Assembly (NCBI GenBank): GCA_018340375.1
Contig: JAFFJZ010000003.1
Coordinates: 13,144,001 to 13,208,000, forward strand
Source: Gonatopus flavifemur
Taxonomy: Eukaryota > Arthropoda > Insecta > Hymenoptera > Dryinidae
Direction: 5' to 3'
DNA: 64,000 bases
Position 1 is the first letter of the stretch. Every line of letters begins with the position of its first letter. The notes beneath the pieces were generated by a model. The model saw only the letters and a program-made list of their open reading frames with translations, made no database searches and was not told the origin of the DNA. Shown one piece after another: positions 25,081 to 34,912 of this stretch. The position numbers were made by a program, and so were the translations under genes.

Positions 25081-26500
25081 CGGGAACGATCCATGCGCCA
25101 ATACCAACGGAACGGGATGGAAATAAACAATTCTCTTGTCAATTTTTTCCCCCAATATTTTGACCCCAAATAATTGTATTGTCTTGGTTCAGAACATATT
25201 TCCGAATACCGTCAATTTCTCTCAAAGTTTTCATATTCAGTATATATTCGCGTGTAGGAATCTCGAAGTAGGGAATTTCGGTTAATATGATTCGATATAG
25301 CAATAATAATTCATCGATTTCATGTCACTCAATTCTGAGAGTATCAAACTCATCGAATGCAAGATATCCTATTTATTGTCGAAGGAGTGTATTGCTTGGA
25401 ATTGGTAATTACTTCCCTTCTTAATATTCAAACGAAAGTTCGATCACCATAATTACTCATCAGAGGTTGAATTAAAGCTTCGGAAGAAAGGAGAGATTGA
25501 TGTGATTCGCGATCGTACAAAGAGACATTTCAAGTTTGAATGCGTGTTGCAATTACGCTGAACGTTGTTGGTTCCGTAGAGGGTGGCATTTACATTCGTC
25601 AGAGAGATTCAAAGACGCGCCAAGTCGTTATATCGAATAATAAACTGAATGTATCCCTTTGTTTCTTTGAGTGACGGTTTATCATTTGATTGCATTTGAA
25701 TGTAATTGAATCGTATAAACGTCTTAAGTGATCAACAGATATCTGAGATATATCAGAAACAGTACATTTCTCACGTAAGACATAATAATTACCTATCTAG
25801 AACATTGGTTTTATATCATCGTTAACAACGCTTTTAATTATAATACAAAGATTGATTTCTCTCTATAAAACTCGTTTCTCTATTCGAAACGTTATCTTGA
25901 ATTGTAGGGAACGTCATGGAAACATTGTCTTCCATGAAGGGGAGAGCCATAATACAATGAACAATCCGTATTCCCACTGAATAGGCACGTATACAGGGGG
26001 AATTCACAAACCAACCTTGTTATCGGAAATACTGAAATGCATACTGCGTTTAAGAAGACTACCCTATTCCTTCAGAAAGATCCTCGCTGTTCAGTTGTCA
26101 TAAACAAGAAACAAGAAACAATGAATTCAATCTTCCTTAACATTGTCCGTTACCTACTTTTACAATCACTTCCCCTGGTCAGTCTCTATGTGAAACTTGC
26201 TCATTAAAGATATATTCACTTTATCTATCCAAACAGCACAGTGATTTTTATTTTAACTTCCAAAGATATAGAAAAATCGATTTCAGCAAGAAGCATTTCC
26301 TATCAGACTCAGCACACAACATTTTTTATCACCATTATCTTCATCCGGAGGGTTGTGTACTCAAATTTTTACATTTCCATTCTCACATTTGCATCCTTGA
26401 TTCACGATCCATTGAACGATCGCGCACGAATGTTCTTTGGTCGCCACGGAGATTATTTTGCGTGAGTCTGCAACTTGTATCATATATTATGTGACTCAGA
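25081..26500. other. Unassigned AT-rich DNA
   Basis: I see no coding, RNA or repeat feature here beyond short A/T-rich runs. Confidence 0.55.
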
Positions 26501-26754
26501 GATAAGAGTTGTTAGGAAGAGGAAGAGAGGAGGGAAAAATTCTATTTCAATATTTCATGGCTTATGCCGTATCGCCATGGTCGCACCGTTGCGGGTTGGT
26601 TGGTTGGTACCGTTAATACCAAAACAGGCTGCAGTTTGCATGGTAGCTTGATACTCTTAGGGTCTTCTTCTCTTCCCTAGCGAAATGACGAATAGACGAC
26701 CCCTATCTTTCGTTTTCCTGGCAAACCCACGTATAAACGTACAATCGTGTGCGT

Positions 26755-26764
<10 letters not shown>

Positions 26765-26803
<39 letters not shown>
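26765..26803. repeat. (TA)n microsatellite, 39 bp
   Basis: About nineteen uninterrupted TA units. They give isoleucine-tyrosine runs in all affected frames, which explains the open frames across it. Confidence 0.95.
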
Positions 26804-26806
<3 letters not shown>

Positions 26807-28832
26807 AAGTGGCAAGCAACACACGATGAGAGAATAACAAAGAGAAGGGAGAAAGGAAAGCTCATCCAAAATCTAGCTTTATCCAAGTTGGAGGGGATGA
26901 AATATCAAGGGCGGGATATACGGTCGTCACCCCACCTTCGTGCTATCCCATCTCTGTTGGATGCCAAAAGTGCATGTACCCGATATGAATATCTCGTTGT
27001 GTGCTCAGTTGCCCAGCAAGCAAAGCGAGAACCGTTCTTCGAATATATACGACCGCAAGATCGCAAATTTGCCACTGTGAATAGATGAATCTTACAAAAT
27101 GTTGTCAGATCGATCGATAACGGTAATTATAAATCCCTTCCGCATGGAACAATTCTTCTTCACATATAGATTCTATGGAGACACATACAATCTCTAACGA
27201 ATTTTTCCTTGAAAATCATTTTATACGAATAATAGGATGCTCATTGTCTCTATAGAGATAGCGGAGGACTATTGTGTTTTTCTTTTTGTTTGATCGGAAA
27301 CAGCGATATCCGTCTGCTGGACCAACATCAATCCCAAATTCAGATGTTTCGAATCTGATGATCGTGTACGTGACGATAGGAACGCAATTCACGCAATTGC
27401 GAATATAACCTGCGAAAGCGCGGTGGCTATTTTGCGAATCCTGCACATCAACCCCACGAGATCTGCAGATCTAACGATAGTCCGAACCCATGCGAATGTC
27501 GATTCGCTGTAGATGCATATATACGTACGTGCGTACCCACCCTCGCAGAGTTATGCCATGTATCGTTCTCGATAAGCCAAACCATGGATCCATGTAAATC
27601 CATGCGATAATGGGTCTGTGAAAGAGAAAAATAATGTTGTCGGTGTAGATGCATCGTCGCATATGTCACTGGCAAAAGCCATTTCTTGTGTGTAGAAAAT
27701 GCATTATCAACGTGACGATGTTCATGTTCGGAATCGAAAATGTGCCACACCGACGAATAGAGGACGAATAGTGTTGAAATAAAATGCAAATATACATACA
27801 AAATGATTATATATTATTTTGTAGATAATGGAAAACCGAGATAATGGAAAACGGAGGAGTTAATGTTCGTGTACACATTCGAAGACCACCACCTGCGTGT
27901 CAACCGTCATTAGAACGAAATGAATGACACGAGAATATATGAAGAAAGAACCACGCTCGTACCGATCGTAACAAATCGCATTGAAAGTTTTTATCGAGAG
28001 ATCGTAATAATTATTCTGATAGTAACGGTACCAATTACAGCAGTACCTATATCCCGACTCACCGAGGAAGAAGATGAAGTTTCCTTGATCCAGGAAACAT
28101 TGTTACAGTTCAGTTGGAAGGTTTTACCTCATATTTTCACAACCCCACGTCTTTGAATTACCATCAGTTCCGTTCATTAGGAACTACTTTGTAGGGTAAA
28201 AAGGATTTGATTCATCGAAGCTCGTTGAGAATCACTCGGGTAATTTAACCACGCTTGGCTGGAAAAACAAACCGAATCCCGAACAGGGGAAGATGTGAAT
28301 AATATTTTTCAGTTCAAGTTTATATAAGATGAAATTGCCAATAGTCTAATGGGCCCGAATAGGAGTGGAATCTGCGTAGTTTCGAGGGAGCGAGTGATTT
28401 TTTACGCACCGGCTGGTTCGGATGTCGTCACCGCTGCTCGTTGTTCGTACCATCCCGAAACGTAGCAAATGGTTCGTGTACGATGGAAGATGCGTCACGT
28501 ACGTGCTACGTGCGTCGGATACGTTAGTCACAAACGGCCAAAGAATCACATTTGGGACAACCGGTACATGTATACGCGTACAAGTACATCCTTATATATG
28601 TGTAGGGTTGGATACATCTCTAACGCTGAACCATGAATTCGATGACCAAGCGACTATTTTCCTTCGAAAAGGAGCACGACGCTAACGTTACTTAAAACTC
28701 TTCCTGCTTTAAAATCTCGATTCGTAAGTACATGTCGCGTCATAAGATCAAAGTGGACTATCTCAAAACGAATCTCCTCGATGCATCCTCAAAGCAAACC
28801 CTGGTGAAAAGGAAAGCATGTCATAAAGAGTT

Positions 28833-28912
28833 ACGGAAGCGTAAGAATGCTTCAGATTACTTTTCTAATACTCCTTACATGCTTCCTATTCACTCTTCGG
28901 TTACGCTTCCGT
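28833..28912. repeat. 12-bp inverted repeat pair
   Basis: ACGGAAGCGTAA at 28833-28844 and its exact complement TTACGCTTCCGT at 28901-28912, 56 bp apart. Outside the 12 bp the similarity is poor. It may be chance or a relic. Confidence 0.4.
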
Positions 28913-29089
28913 GCGCAAAGCTCGGTTTCTATGGAATTGGTGTTCCTTCGTCTAATGTTCCACTTGACACTCGATATACGCTCAAATCCACCAGGGAAGC
29001 CCCATTATCGATGACTTGTCACAGTATTTGTTCCTCCAACCATTAAAATTCTAATATTCATCAATATATTCTACAAATTTTGAGATGTG

Positions 29090-29288
29090 CATCGTTAAAA
29101 AAGAAACTGGAATTATCCGGTACCCAAGAGCTAGAAAATTTCTGTTTGAAGTTACATGAAATTTCATGTTTTTCTGACACGTGTACTGGAATGTTCATGA
29201 TTTGAATGTAATTTTTCAGTACAAATGTACAGATTAATTCCTCCCAGTACGGTACTGGGAGTTTTTCGAAGTTTCTTTTCACAGAGTG
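29090..29288. mobile_element. MITE family B, uninterrupted copy, 199 bp
   Basis: Imperfect 18-bp terminal inverted repeats, CATCGTTAAAAAAGAAAC on the left and GTTTCTTTTCACAGAGTG on the right. It matches the outer parts of 6694-7163 in order: AACTGGAATTATCC, GGTACCCA, CATGATTTGAATGTAATTTT and AGTACAAATGT. Where that copy carries a nested family-A element, this one reads straight through as ACACGTGTACTGG, so it is the empty-site reference. No coding capacity. Confidence 0.8.
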
Positions 29289-30196
29289 TTTCTCCAGGAA
29301 CCCTCCAATGAAATTTCCGCGATATCGAATTGAAGGTTCTCAAGGATAAGCCTGACTTACAGAAATTCAAGTGAAAATCGAATAGTATTTCATTAGTATT
29401 TCAAGTTTGATGATTTGTATAAATAGTCAAAATGAAGGTCATGAATGTCAAGAGAGGTATACAAAGTGAGGGGGAGAGAGGGAAGGGAAGTGATCTATCG
29501 CTGTTGTCGGCCGAATATCGCGTTTAGCATTATCTTGATACGACAAGCTCATTCGGATCGAGTGCCTTCTTGTCCCTCTTGCGGCATTCGATCCTGGATC
29601 GGTATGTACCGTCGCTAATGATCCAAACCATCCTTGGATCATCCTCGATCCCTGACGTGTACTCTTCATTGGCAGGGGTAGGTTCGGTTCAACCGACGTC
29701 AAGACGAACTGACAGGGGAACAGACCGACAAACGGACCTACAAACTATGCAGACGTTGATACATAGTAGATGTAGGCACGGAGGATGAGTTCAGAGTGAA
29801 TCGGGAGGAGGGAAGAAGGAAGGAAGACAAAGGATCAAAGGGGTTGATCGCGTACGTCATTGCATATCCCGCTCCCTCAAGTACAGCTACGTACGCACTG
29901 TGTTTCGCAAATGGTCGATGCTCTGCCTTGAATATTGTTCCTTGGGTATGAATTTGATAGTTATCTCTTCTGGACTAAGCCTATATTTCTATCGTGATCC
30001 CATCTTGTGAAGAAAATTTCAATGATAATAAAAATCAGGAGCAAAATCAGAAAACAGAATATTAAATTGTTGAATCAAGAGATTTTCGGTGTCAACTTCG
30101 TCCTCAAAATACTGATCATGGGTCATTTGTGTCCGGATCACGACAAAAAGTTGGTTCAAATTGGTTAAGTTCATGACGAGTTTTGTAACGCTTCAC
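29289..30196. other. Unassigned non-coding DNA
   Basis: No recognisable gene or repeat. A purine-rich stretch (gaggg, gggaagg words) lies at about 29460-29500 and again at 29790-29845. Open frames near 29448-29788 overlap on opposite strands without a known domain. Confidence 0.5.
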
Positions 30197-30496
30197 TAAG
30201 CAGGGTTGGCCCAATACAGTCGACTCAAGTAGGTAAGATGTCCGCTTCGAATGGTATTTTCACTCGTTTTGAATGAATTTTCAATCGTTTAAAGTGAAAA
30301 ATGCACTGTAAAATTGAAGTTGCTGTGAGCTGCTAACTTCAAAGTTGAGGCTTTTATTTTAAAGGAGTGGAAATTTCACTTGAAATTTCAACAAGCTCAC
30401 TCCTGGCTGGCTAAAAAGTGAAATCTCACTCTAAAAGTTTGAGAGAGTAGATTTTCAGGTGAATAGTTTAGCAAGGAGGAGTGCTGACCCTGCTTA
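30197..30496. mobile_element. TIR element, family C, 300 bp, TAAGCAGGG ends
   Basis: Inverted ends TAAGCAGGGTTGGC (30197-30210) and GCTGACCCTGCTTA (30483-30496), 12 of 14 matching. A diverged relative lies at 56585-56850. The two share, in order, TTTTCACTCGTTT, a TGTGAG word, AGTGGAAATTTCACT, a GCTCACT word, TGGCTAAA and AGTGAAAT. The interior is dominated by short GTGAAA/TTTCACT words in both orientations and has no coding frame. I could not find a clear target-site duplication, so the superfamily is unknown. Confidence 0.72.
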
Positions 30497-30815
30497 CAAG
30501 TGCCTCGTAAGGTTCTGGTGAGATACTTGCCAGTGACTAGGTTTGGTTAGTTGAGCGTTATAAAATTCGTGAATCACTAGATCATCTCCACTTGGGTTCC
30601 AAGATTAAAAGTTCATAATTTTGCATTCCATCTGTACAAGCACCTATTTTGTCATTTTATTGCATTCTTTTCCTTCAAACGTGATCAAAATATGCGATAT
30701 TAAATTTGGAAAATAGTCCAACTTTTATTGAAATTTATCAATTTTTTTCCATCCAACAATAATAGTTTGGGAAGAGAAATACTCAAAGATGACTCAAATG
30801 GAATGAAACAACCAG

Positions 30816-30956
30816 CCCTGCTTGAAGAATCTCATCGACCTGGTTGATTCTCATTGATTCCGATGCAGAAAACCGATTCAAACCCATTAAAAATTGATTC
30901 TCAATAGGTTTCAATCAGTTTTCTGCATCGAAATCAATGAGATTCTCCAAGCAGGG
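30816..30956. mobile_element. Palindromic foldback element, CCCTGCTTG ends
   Basis: The left arm begins CCCTGCTTGAAGAATCTCAT and the right arm ends ATGAGATTCTCCAAGCAGGG, which are near-complementary. Inner arm words GATGCAGAAAACCGATT and AATCAGTTTTCTGCATC also pair. The left arm carries about 19 extra bases (around 30834-30856) that look like a duplication of the ATTCTCAT...GATT word. The ends CCCTGCTTG/CAAGCAGGG resemble, in opposite orientation, the TAAGCAGGG ends of the element 320 bp upstream. It could fold into a long hairpin. No coding capacity. Confidence 0.78.
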
Positions 30957-31109
30957 AGCCGGACCTTCTATTCGCGTGGAACAAGGTCTGGCTGGTTCTT
31001 TTCCTTCCACCTTATTCAATTATCTTCAAGTATTTTGGGTAAAAGAATCTAGTAACTCTCGCTTCTTCAGAAAGCTCTTAAGGTACAGAGTAGAAAATTT
31101 TGTGTGTTT

Positions 31110-31475
31110 GGGGTTGTCCAATAATTACGTGGGGTGTTGGGGGTGGGGGCAAGCAAATCTCACTAAATCTTACTTGGGGGAGGGGGGGGGGGGTCTTAGC
31201 AAATCTCACGTAATTTTTTTTCCAGCAGGAAACGGTGTAAATATGCGTGATAGTGAAGTTAAAAAGGTGAAAAATATTTCTAGAATAAACTATGGCAAAA
31301 TCTGACATAACAGTGTTTACACTAATTTACGCATTTACACCCGATACACAAATTTTTAAAAATCTCATGTGGGATTTGGGGGGGGGGGGGGTTGCGGAAA
31401 ATCTTACGAAATCTCGCCAGGGGGAGGGGGGTCAAAAATCCTGAAAAATGACCCACGTAATTAATGGACGCCCCC
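31110..31475. mobile_element. TIR element, 366 bp, GTCCA-T-AATTACGT ends, poly-G inside
   Basis: Terminal inverted repeats of 24 bp with 21 matches. The left is GGGGTTGTCCAATAATTACG followed by TGGG (31110-31133). The right is the complement of GGGGGCGTCCATTAATTACG followed by TGGG (31452-31475). Inside lie two G runs, 31176-31193 (interrupted by one A) and 31378-31391, each next to AAATCT(T/C)AC words arranged as inner repeats. Ends reading GTCCAT-AATTACGT are, as I recall, seen in DNA transposons of many invertebrates, but I cannot name the superfamily from the sequence. No open frame of the transposase type. Confidence 0.82.
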
Positions 31476-31683
31476 TTTGCAACACATTTGCATGTCCCAT
31501 TGCGGTCAATTCAGGATTTGTGTTAAATATTGACACAAAGGATTAAGTTGATGTTGAAAATCTGTTGATTTGACATTCATCTATGTTGATTTTAACCACG
31601 AATTTTTAATGCACCGTTTCTAACACAAAATTTCTTATACTGTGTAATTTGGAATATCCAAACCACGAATGACCAATGTTTAA

Positions 31684-32254
31684 CACCGAGGGGGAAATTC
31701 CCTGTGGACGACGGTTTTTTCAATAATTTTTTATGAAAAACTGAAAGCATTTATTGGAATTCGGAAAAGTACATGATATTATTGACAATATGAGGTATTA
31801 ATACAATTTTTTTGAGGTGAAAAAAAAACAAAATGGTGGCACTGCAGCCCTTCAAAGTTGACGCCTCGAGCTTGCGCCGTGCAATGCCCAGGTCCAGGGC
31901 ACAATTATCTGTAATCAAAAGGGGAAATGTTTTCCAATAAAGAACCTGAATTTAGTAAAAAAAAGGTGAAAAATAAAAATTAGAGATCAAAAAACCGAAA
32001 AACACAATTTCTTTTTCATAAACGAATTGTTAAAAACAATATTCATTGTAAAAATTATATCAAACTTTTAGCTTTTGATGACAGATAACTTTCGTGAAGG
32101 GCTGCGAAGCCGCCGTTTTGTTTTTTCTTACTTCAAAAAAATTATATCAATCCTTCATAATGTCAATAATAACATGAATTTTCAATGAATGCTTTCAGTT
32201 TTCCATAAATAATTGTTGAAAAAACAGTCGTCCAGAGGGATTTCCCCCCTCAAT
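31684..32254. mobile_element. Element with ~170-bp inverted terminal repeats
   Basis: The left arm, about 31684-31858, runs from CACCGAGGGGGAAATTCCC to GCAGCCCTTCAAAG. The right arm, about 32092-32254, is its complement at roughly 80 percent identity by eye. Strongly paired words include GGACGAC, GTTTTTTCAA, AAAACTGAAAGCATT, TATTATTGACA, AATTTTTTTGA and GCAGCCCTTCA. The centre (about 31860-32090) is A-rich and non-coding. CAATGTTT occurs at 31674-31681 and again at 32251-32258. It may be an 8-bp target duplication or part of the inverted repeat; I cannot decide which. Non-autonomous. Confidence 0.83.
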
Positions 32255-32374
32255 GTTTGCTGACAAAACACGATGCCATTTGAGGATTAAAATATTTGAG
32301 TTGATTGAATTATTCTTTGTTTTTATTCGATATAAGCTGTGAGTGGATCGTTTGGGACATATAATGCGTGTTAT

Positions 32375-32481
32375 CCGGGTAGAAAAATGTTCTAAATTAT
32401 AAATAATTGTATTATACAATTTATAACTCACATGTAAACGATATTGAATTATGTATAAATTTCATATAATTTTGAAAATGT
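32375..32481. repeat. AT-rich dispersed repeat, family D, copy 1
   Basis: CCGGGTAGAAAAATGTTC leads into alternating ATTATAAATAATTG words and ends ATATAATTTTGAAAATG. It matches the copy at 46449-46536 in order: AGAATTATA-like start, ATATTGAATTAT, TATAATTTTGAAA. The centre contains a small inverted repeat, TTATAAAT against ATTTATAA. No coding frame. Confidence 0.6.
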
Positions 32482-32584
32482 CTGCTCGGTTAAAAATAGA
32501 TAAAATTTTTCACTGTATAAAATTAAATTGGGACGAAATATACTGTTATTTTCCGTAAATGTTGTGTGATATAATATTCAATTG

Positions 32585-32660
32585 CAACCCCGAGTGGGAA
32601 AATTTTCGAAATTATATATAAATTCTATGTAGTTTACGTATGAGTTATATATAATTTTGA
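32585..32660. repeat. AT-rich dispersed repeat, family D, copy 2
   Basis: CAACCCCGAGTGGGAAAATT, then TTCGAAATTATATATAAA, ending TATATATAATTTTGAA. The leader almost repeats at 47774 (CAACCCCCGAGTAGAAAAAT), which shows this is one family. Confidence 0.6.
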
Positions 32661-33480
32661 ACGATGCGCAGGAGAAAATTTTCTTGCACTTATTGACTGA
32701 AATTAACCTACAATTTGATCAATCTGATTTTACAGTAATTTATTATTCATATGATTGAAAAAAATTCGATAAATTTTCAATAAAGAAAAAAACATGGATA
32801 TTGTGAAACATCATTTTCTGTCAAGATCGCCCATCACTGGGGGTGGCAAAGATAGACGCTAATACCGCAGAGATTAAGATCGGAGGCCTTTTTTCAAGTC
32901 ATTCAGTTATCTCCCAGTCAAAGGTCGGCAAAATCCTTGGCACCGACCCTGGTCTTTGACCCAAGATTCTTCGATTTCGATGATTGAATTTCCAACATTC
33001 GTGTATCAAATGATTTTCCTGAATTTGTAATAAACAGAAATGTATCGATGTATCTTTCAAAGTATATTTTAGTCTTCATAATGCAGAAAAAATGGCTATT
33101 ATACTTTTAACAGACAAATATATATATATATGTCATGAAGCAAAGAGGAGAAAATAAGTAGATGAAACATCGGCTGGTGTTTGTGATTTATCTACGAGCC
33201 ATCTATACTTTTTATGGATTTTTATGATCCTTTTCGAAGTCCTTCGATTAAATCTCTATTCACTTTTTATATAGCGAGCGGTTGGGAAGATGGAGTCCCA
33301 TTCTTTTCTAACATAATACCCTTCTCAGACGTCGACGCTCCTGTAGCAGACGTTTAAACGATATCGAATAATAATGAAAATTATATTCCATTCTCGTGCA
33401 CGTTTTTCCCCCTTGATCAACAAATTTATCACCACGATCACGTGACACGTTCAAAGATTTTGAATAATATAATTCAAATA
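32661..33480. other. Unassigned AT-rich DNA
   Basis: No coding or RNA feature. Short AT run at 33119-33130. Beyond that I see nothing. Confidence 0.5.
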
Positions 33481-34912
33481 TTTCAGGGGAAATAGAAATT
33501 GTCTATCTCTGTGACAAGGAATATTAGCGATACTTGAAAAGTTAGTATCGATAACAAAATATGTATCCCCAGATCTATGGAATGGTAACTCGCAACAATA
33601 GTGAAACGAGAGAGAGAAACCTGAGAGAAAACGACGATAGTAATAAGGGCGTCATGACAGTAATGGATGGTATTGACAACCACTTCGCCTCTCCTCACTT
33701 CGACTCTATATATTCGATCAAGTTGCCGCGGAAGGTCGAGCAATGGCGCACGCTTTCTAGTAGGAGAAGTACAACAACGACGTAGCAGCGACCAAGCATC
33801 GAATAGTTTCTATCGGATCGCCGGGAACAATGCAAATTGATGCGGAATCGATACTAAGCCGGTAGGAGTTTGTAATAAGATTCCCCGCCTTCATCGTCCG
33901 ACGAAGGAGCTGTGGGCTGTACGTATATATACCCACATATACGCACATAAATATGTAAATATATTGCAAGTACGTAGCCCGTAGCCTCCAACTACTACAC
34001 GCATATACATAAAATATACAAGTTCCTCGTAACGAGCGACGAAGCTTCCGTTCCCAGTCGTTTTTGTATCGCAGGAATACCTTCGTTGTGGAAGAAACTT
34101 TATCCTCTTACCCTTCCCAAAAACACTTAAATACAGATCTCGATCGATTAATGTGAATTCAATTACAACCAGAGACGAACCAGGAAAGAGACGACTCGGA
34201 AACGCTGGACCCTCGAGTGGGTTGTGCGGATATCCAACGAAGTTCATGGTGGAAGAATTTTGCTTATCGACGAATCGTATGAAGCATGCATTCGGAGTTG
34301 GAATATAAGTAGGAGAGGGGTCACGAAAGGCAGTGGTTAAAGGATGTGAAAGGATCGAGAGGATAGAAGAATGGACGATACTACAAGGCAATGTTGGGGA
34401 GATCGTTGGGTGGAAAAGAGGATAGAGAAGGGCATAGGAACGATATATCGCGGCTGAGCCTTTATTAAAACTGCTTTCGGTATTATTGCTTTCCGGCAAC
34501 GTCGAATCTCGAAAATGGCATTTTCGCGAGATAGCTGTCCTGTTACCCTGAAAATATATATTCCTGTCCTTTATCCCTGCTCTTGGAGAAAAAAGAGGAA
34601 AGAGAGGAAGGCAAAAAAAGGGAAATCTCGTGTTATACGTTGGGGCCTCGTCCTTCTCTGTATACCAGTAATACTCATATACATGTACCTGGTATGTGTA
34701 CCCGGTTCTAGGTACCTATACGTGATATGTGGTTCTAGGGCCTACTATGCGGGGTACCTACTGGCAATAAATATCCTCTTCACTCGGTACAAGTCGCTAC
34801 TCGTAAGCTCTTATATTACTACCCGACGGCAGTTATTGCACGATTGTATACCTTGTGGAAGCAAAAAAGAATGAGGATGAAATTTCAACGGTAGTAATAA
34901 AAAAAAAAAAAC
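33481..34912. other. GC-richer unassigned DNA with the longest open frame
   Basis: Holds the longest ATG-started frame of the window: 202 codons, minus strand, 33891-34499. It lacks a recognisable domain and ends in a tract derived from tatata/cata repeats. A forward frame of 119 codons (34515-34874) begins just after it. Neither has codon patterns or motifs that I can call real. Imperfect GGTAC/CTAGG words repeat at 34690-34770. A 13-bp A run ends the stretch at 34899-34911. Confidence 0.45.

Larger units (their letters stand above)
26501..29089. other. Unassigned DNA, CpG-richer, simple repeats
   Basis: Contains the longest TA microsatellite of the window (26765-26803) and many CpG words at 27200-27560 and 28370-28620. 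A perfect 12-bp inverted repeat at 28833-28912 is the only other structure. Open frames of 60-117 codons occur on both strands without a recognisable domain. Confidence 0.5.

Noticed and set aside
30305..30315. CACTGTAAAA word inside the family-C element
   Set aside because: No partner end at a sensible distance. It is part of the family-C interior, where the relative at 56.7 kb has a diverged version.
32511..32740. Possible further CACTG-type element (CACTGTATAAAAT ... ATTTTACAGTAA)
   Set aside because: End pairing is poor after the first few bases and no TA flanks match. It would need genomic copies to support it.
33891..34499. 202-codon minus-strand open frame, the longest in the window
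   Set aside because: No recognisable domain or targeting signal. It ends in sequence derived from TATA/CATA simple repeats and lies in GC-richer DNA where stops are rarer. Not enough to call a gene.
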